NCBI RefSeq assembly: GCF_900101265.1
Contig: NZ_FMZS01000006.1
Coordinates: forward strand, 1 to 64,000
DNA: 64,000 bases
From: Massilia sp. PDC64
Lineage (GTDB): Bacteria; Pseudomonadota; Gammaproteobacteria; Burkholderiales; Burkholderiaceae_D
Reading direction: 5' to 3'
Position 1 is the stretch's first letter. Every line of letters starts with the position of its first letter. The position numbers and the translations under genes are program-made. Shown piece by piece: positions 17,033 through 25,480 of the stretch. The notes below the pieces were generated by a model that was not told the DNA's origin, did not search any database, and was given only the letters and a program-made list of their open reading frames with translations.

Positions 17033-18367
17033 TTGGCGACTAATTCACAACTTGGTAAAAGTGCTGCTTCCGGCTTCCCCTGGGGCCGGTTGTGGTTCTT
17101 GCTTGGCGCATTGGTCGTGTACCGCATCGGAGCTCATATCCCGGTCCCCGGGATTGACCCGGTCGCCATGGCCCAGCTGTTCAAGCAGAACGAGGGCGGC
17201 ATCCTCGGCATGTTCAACATGTTCTCCGGTGGTGCCCTGTCCCGTTTTGCCGTGTTCGCACTTGGCATCACGCCGTACATTTCGGCTTCGATCATCATGC
17301 AGCTGGTGTCGATCGTCTCGCCGCAGATGGAGGCACTGAAGAAAGAGGGCGAGGCCGGCCGCCGCAAGATCACCCAGTACACCCGTTATTTCACGGTCGT
17401 GCTGGCTCTGTTCCAGGCGTTCGGTATCGCCGTCGCGCTCGAGGCGCAGCAAGGCCTCGTGCTCGATCCGGGCGTGGCTTTCCGCTTCGTGACCGTCGTG
17501 ACCCTGCTGACCGGCACCATGTTCCTCATGTGGCTGGGCGAGCAGATCACCGAGCGTGGTCTTGGCAACGGTATCTCGATCATCATTTTTGCCGGTATCG
17601 CAGCTGGTCTGCCGAACGCACTGGGTAGCCTGTTCACCCTCGTGTCGAACGGTTCGATCGGCAGCTTCTCCGCGATCATCATCGTGATTCTGGTAGCCCT
17701 GGTGACTTACGCTGTCGTGTTCGTCGAACGCGGCCAGCGCAAGATCCTGGTGAATTACGCGAAACGCCAGGTCGGTAACAAGATTTATGGTGGCCAGACC
17801 AGCCACCTGCCGCTGAAGCTGAACATGGCTGGTGTGATCCCGCCGATCTTCGCTTCGTCGATCATCTTGTTCCCGGCCACGATCGTCGACTGGTTCACGC
17901 GCGGCAAAGATGTCAACAGCCCCGTCGTCGGGTTCCTGAAAGACCTCGCTGCCTCGCTGAGCCCGGGCGAACCGATCCACGCGTTGCTGTATGCGGTGGC
18001 CATCGTGTTCTTCTGCTTCTTCTACACGGCGCTGGTATTCAACAGCAAGGAAACGGCGGACAACTTGAAGAAGAGCGGCGCGTTTGTACCGGGCATCCGT
18101 CCGGGCGAGCAGACCGCACGCTACATCGACAAGATCCTGATGCGCCTGACCCTGGCCGGTGCGGTCTATATCACGCTGGTATGCCTGGTGCCGGAGTTCT
18201 TCCAGAGCCAGTGGAAAGTACCTTTCTACTTCGGCGGAACCTCGCTCCTGATCATCGTGGTCGTCACGATGGATTTCATGGCGCAGGTGCAGAACTACGT
18301 CATGTCGCAGCAATACGAATCGCTGCTGCGCAAGGCAAATTTCAAGGGCGGTATCCCGTCGCGTTGA
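17033..18367 (+). CDS. secY: Protein translocase subunit SecY
   Basis: The 444-aa polytopic protein has SecY signatures: [20 protein letters not shown] and the plug region near 60-80, [14 protein letters not shown] (TM2), [20 protein letters not shown] (TM4-5) and a C-terminal end [17 protein letters not shown]. It forms the translocation channel with SecE and SecG. The start codon is TTG, with GGAG 7 bases upstream. The start is supported by the continuous SecY N-terminus and by the lack of an upstream ATG. Confidence 0.97.
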   Translation: MATNSQLGKSAASGFPWGRLWFLLGALVVYRIGAHIPVPGIDPVAMAQLFKQNEGGILGMFNMFSGGALSRFAVFALGITPYISASIIMQLVSIVSPQMEALKKEGEAGRRKITQYTRYFTVVLALFQAFGIAVALEAQQGLVLDPGVAFRFVTVVTLLTGTMFLMWLGEQITERGLGNGISIIIFAGIAAGLPNALGSLFTLVSNGSIGSFSAIIIVILVALVTYAVVFVERGQRKILVNYAKRQVGNKIYGGQTSHLPLKLNMAGVIPPIFASSIILFPATIVDWFTRGKDVNSPVVGFLKDLAASLSPGEPIHALLYAVAIVFFCFFYTALVFNSKETADNLKKSGAFVPGIRPGEQTARYIDKILMRLTLAGAVYITLVCLVPEFFQSQWKVPFYFGGTSLLIIVVVTMDFMAQVQNYVMSQQYESLLRKANFKGGIPSR

Positions 18368-18399
18368 GCGGCCGGCGCCCCCAGGAGTGAATAGACCGA

Positions 18400-18618
18400 A
18401 TGGCAAAAGACGACGTCATCCAAATGCAAGGGGAGATTCTCGAGAATCTCCCGAACGCGACCTTTCGCGTGAAGCTGGAAAACGGGCACGTGGTGCTTGG
18501 ACATATCTCGGGTAAAATGCGGATGAATTACATCCGCATTCTTCCGGGTGACAAGGTAACGGTGGAACTGACCCCTTACGACTTGTCCCGGGCCCGCATC
18601 GTGTTCCGCACCAAGTAA
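18400..18618 (+). CDS. infA: Translation initiation factor IF-1
   Basis: A 72-aa OB-fold protein, the normal IF-1 length, with [20 protein letters not shown] and [22 protein letters not shown]-1 blocks the A-site during initiation. Its position between secY and rpmJ is usual in betaproteobacteria. Two perfect inverted repeats lie inside the coding sequence (18431-18452 and 18516-18540), a feature not required by the protein. Confidence 0.98.
   Translation: MAKDDVIQMQGEILENLPNATFRVKLENGHVVLGHISGKMRMNYIRILPGDKVTVELTPYDLSRARIVFRTK
18431..18452 (+). repeat. 22-bp perfect palindrome inside infA
   Basis: GGGAGATTCTC (18431-18441) is followed directly by its exact complement GAGAATCTCCC (18442-18452). 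As RNA it can fold into a stem of about 9 bp with a TCGA loop at codons 11-18. Confidence 0.9.
18516..18540 (+). repeat. 10-bp perfect stem-loop inside infA
   Basis: AATGCGGATG (18516-18525), loop AATTA, CATCCGCATT (18531-18540). It covers the conserved KMRMNYIRI segment. Confidence 0.9.
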
Positions 18619-18655
18619 AACTAATCAAGTTATCGAATCTGGAAGAGAGTGCAAA

Positions 18656-18769
18656 ATGAAAGTTAACGCTTCAGTCAAGCGGATCTGCCGCAACTGCAAG
18701 ATCATCAAGCGCAAGGGCGTGGTCCGTGTGATCTGCGTCGAGCCGCGTCACAAGCAGCGTCAAGGTTAA
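18656..18769 (+). CDS. rpmJ: 50S ribosomal protein bL36, zinc type
   Basis: A 37-aa frame, ATG at 18656 to TAA at 18767-18769. It has the zinc ribbon C11-x2-C14-x12-C27-x4-H32 of the C+ form ([20 protein letters not shown]...). The upstream GAGAG serves as ribosome binding site. It is followed 15 bases later by rpsM. Confidence 0.97.
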   Translation: MKVNASVKRICRNCKIIKRKGVVRVICVEPRHKQRQG

Positions 18770-18784
18770 TACGAGGAATATCGA

Positions 18785-19150
18785 ATGGCACGTATTGCAG
18801 GGGTCAACGTCCCCAATCATCAGCACACCGTCATCGGCCTGACGGCGATCTATGGCATCGGCCGTACCCGCTCGAAGCAGATCTGCGAATCGACCGGCGT
18901 TGCGACCAACAAGAAGGTCAAGGACCTGGACGACAACGAACTGGAAAAGCTGCGTGATGCAGTCGGCAAGTTCGTGGTTGAGGGCGACCTGCGCCGTGAG
19001 CTGTCCATGAGCATCAAGCGTCTGATGGACCTGGGCTGCTACCGCGGCATGCGTCACCGCAAGGGCCTGCCGGTCCGCGGTCAACGCACCCGTACCAATG
19101 CACGTACCCGCAAGGGCCCGCGCAAGGCAGCTCAATCGCTCAAGAAATAA
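18785..19150 (+). CDS. rpsM: 30S ribosomal protein uS13
   Basis: This 121-aa protein starts [20 protein letters not shown] and has the signature [20 protein letters not shown]. uS13 forms bridges to the 50S subunit from the 30S head. CGAGGAA precedes the ATG. First gene of the alpha cluster, directly after rpmJ. Confidence 0.98.
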   Translation: MARIAGVNVPNHQHTVIGLTAIYGIGRTRSKQICESTGVATNKKVKDLDDNELEKLRDAVGKFVVEGDLRRELSMSIKRLMDLGCYRGMRHRKGLPVRGQRTRTNARTRKGPRKAAQSLKK

Positions 19151-19164
19151 TCTAGGAACTGACC

Positions 19165-19569
19165 ATGGCTAAGCAACAAAGCTCGGCGGCTGCAGCCCGC
19201 ATCCGCAAGAAAGTCAAGAAGAACGTCGCCGAAGGCATCGCACACGTCCACGCATCGTTCAACAACACCATCATCACGATCACCGATCGTCAGGGCAACG
19301 CCCTGTCGTGGGCGACGTCCGGCGGCGCCGGCTTCAAGGGTTCGCGTAAGTCGACCCCGTTCGCGGCTCAGGTCGCAGCTGAAGCTGCAGGCAAGGTCGC
19401 TCAGGAATACGGCGTGAAGAACCTGGAAGTGCGTATCAAGGGCCCGGGCCCGGGCCGTGAATCGGCTGTGCGCGCGCTGAACAACCTGGGTATCAAGATC
19501 ACCGAGATCCAGGACGTGACGCCGGTTCCGCACAACGGCTGCCGTCCGCCGAAGCGTCGTCGTATCTAA
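19165..19569 (+). CDS. rpsK: 30S ribosomal protein uS11
   Basis: The 134-aa product has uS11 motifs ([37 protein letters not shown] at the end, where the Asn-Gly is the isoaspartate site). It lies in the 30S platform. It ends the first part of the alpha cluster; a 238-base gap with a promoter and hairpins precedes rpsD. Confidence 0.98.
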   Translation: MAKQQSSAAAARIRKKVKKNVAEGIAHVHASFNNTIITITDRQGNALSWATSGGAGFKGSRKSTPFAAQVAAEAAGKVAQEYGVKNLEVRIKGPGPGRESAVRALNNLGIKITEIQDVTPVPHNGCRPPKRRRI

Positions 19570-19578
19570 TCTGTGCCG

Positions 19579-19592
19579 GGCGGTTCGCCGCC
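19579..19592 (+). other. UUCG-capped hairpin after rpsK
   Basis: GGCGG (19579-19583), loop TTCG, CCGCC (19588-19592). A stable tetraloop hairpin without U-run; possibly an RNA end-stabiliser. Confidence 0.4.
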
Positions 19593-19638
19593 TGTCGCAG
19601 CATTGATGCGCCACACGCCGTGGTGTCAAGAATCGCCG

Positions 19639-19667
19639 GTGCAGTTAACCCAGAAATGGGTTATACT
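19639..19667 (+). promoter_or_regulatory. Promoter of rpsD
   Basis: TATACT at 19662-19667 with a GC-rich discriminator (GCCCGGC). The upstream GTGCAGTT and downstream TATACTGCC match the rpsJ promoter almost exactly. AACCCA/TGGGTT (19647-19662) form a hairpin across the spacer. Confidence 0.5.
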
Positions 19668-19682
19668 GCCCGGCTATTGTCG

Positions 19683-19771
19683 CCTCGGGCCGTCCTGGCC
19701 ATGAGGTTTTTGTAAGCCACGTCCGGTCTCATCGAAGAACTGGACTAGCGCCTGTTGTAGCATCGGCTACA
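19683..19771 (+). promoter_or_regulatory. rpsD leader with attenuator-like hairpin
   Basis: CCTC-GGCC (19683-19691) pairs with GGCC-GAGG (19697-19706) and is followed by TTTTT (19707-19711), an intrinsic-terminator shape inside the leader. A second hairpin, TGTAGC/GCTACA (19756-19771), lies closer to the start. uS4 controls its own operon in E. coli, so uS4 feedback here is a reasonable guess. Confidence 0.5.
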
Positions 19772-19807
19772 TCCGGGGCGTGATCATTCAAACAAAGGAA
19801 GTTTAAC

Positions 19808-20431
19808 GTGGCACGTTATATCGGACCCAAAGCAAAACTGTCGCGCCGTGAAGGCACCGACCTGTTCCTGAAGAGCGCACGTCGCTCGCTCGATTCGAAG
19901 TGCAAACTGGACGTCAAGCCGGGCCAGCACGGCGTCAAGTCGGGTGCCCGCACCTCGGACTACGGCAACCAGCTGCGCGAAAAGCAGAAGGTCAAGCGTA
20001 TCTACGGCGTGCTGGAGCGTCAGTTCCGCCGCTACTTCGCCGAAGCGTCGCGCCGCAAGGGCAACACCGGTGAGACCCTGCTGAAGCTGCTGGAATCGCG
20101 TCTGGACAACGTCGTCTACCGCATGGGCTTCGGCTCGACCCGCGCCGAAGCACGTCAGCTGGTCAGCCACAAGGCCCTGACCGTGAACGGCAACGTCGTG
20201 AACATCGCTTCGTACCAGGTCAAGACCGGCGACGTCATCGCCGTCCGCGAAAAGGCCAAGAAGCAGACCCGTATCGTCGAAGCCCTGTCGCTGGCCGACC
20301 AGGTTGGCTTCCCGAGCTGGGTGTCGGTCGATGCCAAGAAGATGGAAGGCACCTTCCGTACCTATCCGGAGCGTAACGAGATCGCTGCCGACGTCAACGA
20401 AGCACTGATCGTCGAACTGTACTCGCGTTAA
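19808..20431 (+). CDS. rpsD: 30S ribosomal protein uS4
   Basis: This 207-aa protein contains the S4 RNA-binding domain ([20 protein letters not shown] near 97-117) and the uS4 N-terminal region. It is the zinc-free form: the N-terminus has only a single Cys. It is a primary 16S rRNA assembly protein. The start is GTG with AAAGGAAG 7 bases upstream; the protein continues [19 protein letters not shown]. It has its own promoter and leader and is followed by a terminator. Confidence 0.98.
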   Translation: MARYIGPKAKLSRREGTDLFLKSARRSLDSKCKLDVKPGQHGVKSGARTSDYGNQLREKQKVKRIYGVLERQFRRYFAEASRRKGNTGETLLKLLESRLDNVVYRMGFGSTRAEARQLVSHKALTVNGNVVNIASYQVKTGDVIAVREKAKKQTRIVEALSLADQVGFPSWVSVDAKKMEGTFRTYPERNEIAADVNEALIVELYSR

Positions 20432-20433
20432 TC

Positions 20434-20461
20434 GATAAAAGCGCCCTCGGGCGCTTTTATC
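20434..20461 (+). terminator. Terminator after rpsD
   Basis: GATAAAAGCGCC and GGCGCTTTTATC pair around a CTCG loop, with the T-run built into the 3' arm. A bidirectional-type intrinsic terminator. Confidence 0.85.
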
Positions 20462-20483
20462 TGCATTTCCGAATTCGCTTTAC

Positions 20484-20508
20484 CGCCTGCTCACAGAAGC
20501 AGGCGTTT
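20484..20508 (+). terminator. Second hairpin between rpsD and rpoA
   Basis: CGCCTGC (20484-20490) pairs with GCAGGCG (20499-20505), followed by TTT. Either a backup terminator or a hairpin in the rpoA leader. Confidence 0.5.
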
Positions 20509-20569
20509 CCACTACTGATGCCATCAGCCTTATCGGTGTAACGAGCCGAGGGTATTGAAGAGGACACTC

Positions 20570-21547
20570 ATGCAAAATAGTTTGTTGAAGCCACGTATTA
20601 TCGATGTCGAGACGCTCGGCGCCGGCCACGCGAAAGTCGTGATGGAACCGTTCGAACGTGGTTATGGCCACACGCTGGGTAACGCGCTGCGCCGCGTGCT
20701 GCTGTCGTCGATGATCGGCTACGCGCCGACCGAAGTGACGATCGCCGGCGTCGTGCACGAGTACTCGTCGCTGGACGGTGTGCAGGAAGACGTCGTCGAC
20801 CTGCTGCTGAACCTGAAAGGCGTCGTGTTCAAGGTGCACAACCGCGACTCCGTGACGCTGACCCTGAAGAAGGAAGGCGAAGGCCCGGTCCTGGCATCGG
20901 ACATCGACCTGCCGCATGACGTGGAACTGATCAACCCGGAACACGTGATCGCCCACCTGACCGCCGGCGGCAAGCTGGACATGCAGATCAAGGTCGAAAA
21001 AGGCCGCGGCTATGTGCCGGGTAACGTGCGCCGCCTGTCGGAAGACACCAACAAGACCATCGGCCGCATCATCCTCGACGCATCGTTCTCGCCGGTCCGC
21101 CGCGTGTCGTACGCCGTGGAATCGGCCCGTGTCGAACAGCGTACCGACCTCGACAAGCTGATCATCAACATCGAGACCAACGGCGTCATCACGCCGGAAG
21201 AAGCGATCCGTCAGTCGGCCCGCGTCCTCGTCGACCAGTTGAACGTGTTCGCCGCCCTGGAAGGCACGGAAGCCGCCGCGGAAGCACCGTCGCGTGCGCC
21301 GCTGGTCGATCCGATCCTGCTGCGTCCGGTGGACGACCTGGAGCTGACCGTCCGTTCGGCAAACTGCCTGAAGGCCGAGAACATCTACTACATCGGCGAC
21401 CTGATCCAGCGTTCGGAAAACGAACTGCTGAAGACGCCGAACCTGGGCCGCAAGTCGCTGAACGAGATCAAGGAAGTCCTGGCTTCCCGTGGTCTGACCC
21501 TGGGCATGAAGCTGGAAAACTGGCCGCCCGCAGGTCTGGAAAAGTAA
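20570..21547 (+). CDS. rpoA: RNA polymerase alpha subunit
   Basis: The 325-aa protein has the assembly domain ([20 protein letters not shown] near 36-55) and the C-terminal DNA- and activator-binding domain ([20 protein letters not shown] near 262-281). The ATG at 20570 was chosen because GAGGACA lies just upstream and because the protein then starts [13 protein letters not shown] as in relatives. It is bounded by terminator-like hairpins on both sides, so its mRNA may be separate from rpsD and rplQ. Confidence 0.98.
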   Translation: MQNSLLKPRIIDVETLGAGHAKVVMEPFERGYGHTLGNALRRVLLSSMIGYAPTEVTIAGVVHEYSSLDGVQEDVVDLLLNLKGVVFKVHNRDSVTLTLKKEGEGPVLASDIDLPHDVELINPEHVIAHLTAGGKLDMQIKVEKGRGYVPGNVRRLSEDTNKTIGRIILDASFSPVRRVSYAVESARVEQRTDLDKLIINIETNGVITPEEAIRQSARVLVDQLNVFAALEGTEAAAEAPSRAPLVDPILLRPVDDLELTVRSANCLKAENIYYIGDLIQRSENELLKTPNLGRKSLNEIKEVLASRGLTLGMKLENWPPAGLEK

Positions 21548-21557
21548 TTGCAGCACC

Positions 21558-21587
21558 TGCCCGAGCAATGTCGCTCGGGCAGTTTTA
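21558..21587 (+). terminator. Terminator between rpoA and rplQ
   Basis: CTGCCCGAGC (21558-21567), loop AATGTC, GCTCGGGCAG (21574-21583), then TTTT. A 10-bp perfect stem. rplQ transcription must read through it or start from its own promoter in the remaining 78 bases. Confidence 0.75.
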
Positions 21588-21665
21588 ACCATTGAACCGG
21601 TCCGCGGTCACGCGCGTGCGTGAACGATCGAAGAACTGGATGTAAAACACTCGAAAGGAAATACC

Positions 21666-22061
21666 ATGCGTCACCGTCACGGCCTTCGCAAGCTGAACCG
21701 TACCTCGTCCCACCGTCTCGCCATGCTGCGCAACATGACCGTTTCGCTGCTGCGTCACGAAGCGATCAAGACCACCCTGCCGAAAGCCAAGGAACTGCGC
21801 AAAGTCGTCGAGCCGATCATCACCCTGGGCAAGAGCGACACGCTGGCCAACAAGCGCCTGGCTTTCTCGCGTCTGCGTGACCGCGAAATCGTCCAGAAGC
21901 TGTTCGCCGAAATCGGCCCGCGCTACAACGCGCGTCCGGGCGGCTACATCCGCATCCTGAAGATGGGCTTCCGCGTTGGCGACAACGCCCCGATGGCCTA
22001 CGTCGAGCTGGTCGATCGTCCGGAAGTCACCTCGGCCGACGAAGCACCGACCGCCGAGTAA
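21666..22061 (+). CDS. rplQ: 50S ribosomal protein bL17
   Basis: A 131-aa protein starting [20 protein letters not shown], the bL17 hallmark, with a short acidic C-terminal tail (SADEAPTAE). AAAGGAAA precedes the ATG. It closes the ribosomal cluster and is followed by a strong terminator. Confidence 0.98.
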   Translation: MRHRHGLRKLNRTSSHRLAMLRNMTVSLLRHEAIKTTLPKAKELRKVVEPIITLGKSDTLANKRLAFSRLRDREIVQKLFAEIGPRYNARPGGYIRILKMGFRVGDNAPMAYVELVDRPEVTSADEAPTAE

Positions 22062-22082
22062 TCGCGGCACAAGCATCATGAA

Positions 22083-22108
22083 AACCAGGCTCCGGCCTGG
22101 TTTTTTTT
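22083..22108 (+). terminator. Terminator after rplQ
   Basis: AACCAGGC (22083-22090), loop TCCG, GCCTGGTT (22095-22102) and a run of eight T. End of the ribosomal-protein region. Confidence 0.93.
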
Positions 22109-22171
22109 CGCCCGCAGCGCACGACACGCACCCGGTGTACCATGCTGATGCGTTGAACCAATATTCCGACC

Positions 22172-24019
22172 ATGTCCCGATCTTTCTCTCTCGTGCGACT
22201 GTTGGCCGCATGGCTGCTGGCCTGCCTCGCCTGCATTGCCTTTCTTGCGCCCGCCCACGCCGACGACGATTTCCTGCCGCCCGAGCAGGCCTTCAAGTTC
22301 TCCGCGCGCATGCTCGATGCTCATACGATCGTCGTGAACTACGCGATCGCCGACGGCTATTACATGTACCGCGAGCGCTTCCGCTTCACGGCAAGCGGCG
22401 CGAAGCTGGGCGAGCCCGCCATCCCGCCGGGCAAGATCAAGTACGACGACACGTTCCAGAAGAACGTCGAAACCTATCACAACGGCGTCGAGATCCGCAT
22501 CCCGGTCGAGGCCACGGGGCCGTTCACCCTCACGGCCACCGGCCAGGGCTGCGCCGACAAGGGCCTGTGCTATCCGCCGCAGGATGCATCGGTCCAGCTC
22601 ACGCCCGGCGCCGGCGGCAGCGAACCGCAGATGAGCGTCGCGCCGGGGCAGGGCGGCGGTTTCAACTTCCCGGGCCAGGCCGCACAGCCCGCGCCGCAGG
22701 TCGACACCCCGGCCGCGCCTGCGCCCGCCGCGGCGTCCGCGAAACCGGCGGCGCCGTCCGAACTGTCCGGCATCGCGTCGCTGCTGCAGGGCGGCCGCCT
22801 GCTGGCCATTGTCCCCGCGTTCATCCTGCTGGGCCTGGGCCTCGCGTTCACGCCGTGCGTGCTGCCGATGGTGCCGATCCTGTCGTCGATCATCGTGGGT
22901 GAGGGAAAAGAGGTGCACCGCACGCGCGGCTTCGTGCTGTCGCTCGCGTACTCGTTCGGGATGGCGATCGTCTACACGGCGCTGGGCGTCGCGGCCGGGC
23001 TGCTCGGCGAAGGCTTGGCGGCCGCACTGCAGAATCCCTGGGTGCTGGGCGGCTTCGCGCTGCTCATCGTCGTGATGGCGTTGTCGATGTTCGACGTCTA
23101 CCAGTTGCAGGTCCCGGCCGCCTTGCAGACGCGGCTGTCCACCGCATCCGGCCGCCAGTCGTCCGGCAAGCTCGCGGGCGTGTTCGTGATGGGTGCGATC
23201 TCGGCGCTGATCGTCGGCCCGTGCGTGGCCGCGCCGCTGGCCGGTGCGCTCGTGTACATCAGCCAGACGCGCGACGTCGTCATCGGCGGCGCTGCCCTGT
23301 TTGCGATGGCGATCGGGATGAGCATTCCGCTGCTGCTCGTGGGCGTGTCCGCCGGCTCGCTGTTGCCGCGTGCCGGCCTGTGGATGGAATCCGTGAAGCG
23401 CTTCTTCGGCGTGCTGATGCTGGCGATGGCGTTGTGGATGGCCGCGCCCGTGTTGCCGGGGATCGTGCAGATGGTCCTGTGGGCCGCGCTGCTGCTGGGC
23501 TATGGCTGTTATCTGCTGCGCGGCCTGCGCGGGCACTGGGCGGGCCTCGCCCTCGGCGCCGCCTGCGTCGTGCTGGGCGCCGTGCAACTGGTCGGCGTGG
23601 CCAGCGGGGCACGCGACCCGCTCGCGCCGCTGGCCCGCTTTACGGGCGGCGCGCCGGCGCAGCCGCTCGCGTTCACGCGCATCAAGACGGTCGACCAGCT
23701 CGACGCCGCGCTGGCGGCGACCGGCGGCCGCACGGCGATGCTGGATTTTTATGCGGACTGGTGCGTGTCGTGCAAGGAAATGGAAAAGCTGACCTTCGTC
23801 GATCCGGCCGTCAAGGCGCGGCTGGCGAACACCGTATTGCTGCAGGTCGACGTGACGGCCAACGATGCGGACGACCGGGCGATGCTCAAGCGCTTCGGGC
23901 TGTTCGGGCCGCCGGGCATCATCCTGTTCGACAGGCAGGGGAAAGAAATTCCTGATAGCCGTGTGATCGGCTATCAGGATGCGAACAAGTTCCTCGCGTC
24001 GTTGGGCAGGCTGCAGTAA
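22172..24019 (+). CDS. dsbD: Thiol:disulfide interchange protein DsbD
   Basis: The 615-aa protein has all three DsbD parts. A signal peptide ends near AHA (30). The periplasmic alpha domain holds the pair in GCADKGLCYP (spacing as in E. coli C103/C109). The eight-helix membrane domain has one Cys in FTPCVLPMVPIL and one in VGPCVAAPLAGAL. The C-terminal thioredoxin domain has WCVSCKEME. It carries electrons from cytosolic thioredoxin to periplasmic DsbC-like proteins and cytochrome c maturation, matching the DsbC relative and resB/ccsB in this window. A 12-bp perfect inverted repeat lies within its last codons (23950-23979). Confidence 0.96.
   Translation: MSRSFSLVRLLAAWLLACLACIAFLAPAHADDDFLPPEQAFKFSARMLDAHTIVVNYAIADGYYMYRERFRFTASGAKLGEPAIPPGKIKYDDTFQKNVETYHNGVEIRIPVEATGPFTLTATGQGCADKGLCYPPQDASVQLTPGAGGSEPQMSVAPGQGGGFNFPGQAAQPAPQVDTPAAPAPAAASAKPAAPSELSGIASLLQGGRLLAIVPAFILLGLGLAFTPCVLPMVPILSSIIVGEGKEVHRTRGFVLSLAYSFGMAIVYTALGVAAGLLGEGLAAALQNPWVLGGFALLIVVMALSMFDVYQLQVPAALQTRLSTASGRQSSGKLAGVFVMGAISALIVGPCVAAPLAGALVYISQTRDVVIGGAALFAMAIGMSIPLLLVGVSAGSLLPRAGLWMESVKRFFGVLMLAMALWMAAPVLPGIVQMVLWAALLLGYGCYLLRGLRGHWAGLALGAACVVLGAVQLVGVASGARDPLAPLARFTGGAPAQPLAFTRIKTVDQLDAALAATGGRTAMLDFYADWCVSCKEMEKLTFVDPAVKARLANTVLLQVDVTANDADDRAMLKRFGLFGPPGIILFDRQGKEIPDSRVIGYQDANKFLASLGRLQ
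23950..23979 (+). repeat. 12-bp perfect stem-loop at the dsbD 3' end
   Basis: TCCTGATAGCCG (23950-23961), loop TGTGAT, CGGCTATCAGGA (23968-23979), inside codons for EIPDSRVIGYQD. No T-run follows. Confidence 0.85.
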
Positions 24020-24022
24020 CGC

Positions 24023-24523
24023 TCAACCCTGCGCGGTATTGCCGCGCTGCTGCCAGCCACGATGACCGCCGTGGCCGCGGCCGAAATGCGCCGCCTTCTC
24101 GTCGAACGTCTTCTTCTGGTCCGCGCTGAGGACGGCATAGAAGGTGTTCAGCGAGGCCTGGCGCTGCTCGAGGGCGGCCGTGCGCTGCTTCTGGCGCTCG
24201 ATCATCTTCGCCATGCGTTCCGGTGCCGTCAGGTTGGCCCAGGCCGCGCGATCGTGTTGCTGGCGTGCCGGCGGCTGCATCGAGTTCACGAACGCGTTCC
24301 ACGCGTTTTCCTGGGCCGGCGTGATCTTCAGCTCGTCGTGCAGCTTCGCGATCCGCTTGGCGCGGAATTGCGCGCGCTGTTCCGGCGTCAGTTTCTGATG
24401 CTGCATGCCGTGGCGGGCCTGCGGTGCCGGCTGGTCCGCCGTCTGCGCATGGGCACCCAGTGCGGCAGCGCCGAGCGTCAGCGCGGAGAGGGCGGTGATG
24501 AGGTGTTTGCGATAGGTTTTCAT
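24023..24523 (-). CDS. Spy/CpxP-like periplasmic LTxxQ protein
   Basis: A 166-aa protein with a signal peptide (cleavage near GAHA-QT, residue 26) and two LTxxQ-type motifs: LTPEQRAQFRAKRIAKL near 45 and LSADQKKTFDEKAAHFG near 135. The middle is helical and charged and the tail is Gly/His-rich. This is the pattern of Spy/CpxP-like periplasmic chaperones or stress sensors. It is divergent from the two-component genes, and the gap holds OmpR-type boxes, so it is a likely target of that regulator. The identity as true Spy or CpxP is not settled. Confidence 0.85.
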   Translation of the reverse strand: MKTYRKHLITALSALTLGAAALGAHAQTADQPAPQARHGMQHQKLTPEQRAQFRAKRIAKLHDELKITPAQENAWNAFVNSMQPPARQQHDRAAWANLTAPERMAKMIERQKQRTAALEQRQASLNTFYAVLSADQKKTFDEKAAHFGRGHGGHRGWQQRGNTAQG

Positions 24524-24661
24524 CTCTGGTTCCTAGTCAGGGGTAATGTTGGCAAACGGCCAAACGTTGTCTTCATGCTCCGATCTGCGTGCATCGCGTC
24601 GTCTTCGCACGGTTCCCATCATGGGCGCAAGATGTAAGCGGAGCGTTTCCGCTGTCTCGTT

Positions 24662-24712
24662 CTTTGTATCAATTTGTTTCCCTGGAAGATCCATATACAA
24701 GCCGATACAAAG
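24662..24712. promoter_or_regulatory. OmpR-type tandem boxes between the Spy-like and regulator genes
   Basis: TTTGTATC (24663-24670) and TTTGTTTC (24673-24680) form a direct repeat of period 10. ATACAA (24695-24700) and ATACAA (24705-24710) repeat the same half-site on the other strand with period 10. The outer arms make a perfect CTTTGTATC/GATACAAAG inverted repeat. Direct half-sites one turn apart are the usual target of OmpR-family regulators. The set ends 39 bases before the regulator start. Confidence 0.6.
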
Positions 24713-24751
24713 TGACTGTTCAGGGTCCGAACAACTCGCGATAATGGCGAC

Positions 24752-25480
24752 ATGGACAATCCATCTACCATCCTGATCGTCGACGACGACCGCGATATCC
24801 GCTCGCTGCTGGCCGATTACCTGGAAGCGAACGGCTACCGCGCGCTGGCCGCGGCCGACGGCACCGCCATGTGGAAAATCCTGGACGAGTCGCGTCCGGA
24901 CCTGATCGTGCTCGACCTCAACCTGCCGGGTGACGATGGCCTCACGCTGTGCCGCAAGCTGCGCGCGCATTCGACCATGCCCGTCATCATGCTGACGGCC
25001 CGCAGCGAACCGCTGGACCGCATCCTCGGCCTCGAAATGGGCGCGGACGACTACCTGCCGAAACCGTTCGAGCCGCGCGAACTGCTGGCGCGCATCCGCA
25101 GCGTGCTGCGCCGCAGCCATGCGATGCCGCCGACCTCCCAGGCCGAGAACGTGCAGCAGATGAAATTCTCGGGCTGGACGCTCGACCTCACCGCGCGCCA
25201 CCTCGTCAATCCGCAGGGCGTGATCATCATGCTGTCCGGCGCCGAGTTCCGCCTGCTGCGCGTGTTCCTGGAGCACCCGAACCGCGTGCTGAACCGCGAC
25301 CAGCTGCTGAACCTCACGCAGGGCCGCGATGCCGATCCGTTCGACCGCTCGATCGACATCCAGATCAGCCGCCTGCGCCAGAAGCTGGGCGAGGATGCGC
25401 GCATGCCCCAGATCATCAAGACCGTCCGCAACGGCGGCTACGTGCTGGCCGGCCAGGTCACGGTGGAGCCGAGCGCGTGA
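24752..25480 (+). CDS. OmpR-family response regulator
   Basis: The 242-aa protein has a receiver domain with acidic pocket D11-D13, phospho-acceptor D55 (LIVLDLNLPGDDGL), the conserved Thr/Lys (MLTAR, LPKPFEPREL) and a winged-helix output domain (FDRSIDIQISRLRQKLGED; IKTVRNGGYVLAG). It is closest in style to OmpR. The stop overlaps the kinase start (GTGA), so the pair is co-translated. It probably controls the divergent Spy-like gene, itself and the downstream RND pump. Confidence 0.93.
   Translation: MDNPSTILIVDDDRDIRSLLADYLEANGYRALAAADGTAMWKILDESRPDLIVLDLNLPGDDGLTLCRKLRAHSTMPVIMLTARSEPLDRILGLEMGADDYLPKPFEPRELLARIRSVLRRSHAMPPTSQAENVQQMKFSGWTLDLTARHLVNPQGVIIMLSGAEFRLLRVFLEHPNRVLNRDQLLNLTQGRDADPFDRSIDIQISRLRQKLGEDARMPQIIKTVRNGGYVLAGQVTVEPSA

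Noticed and set aside
24949..25476. Long upstream extension of the sensor kinase frame
   Set aside because: It overlaps the response regulator in another frame; the extension is Arg/Pro-rich noise. The kinase starts at the GTG overlapping the regulator stop.
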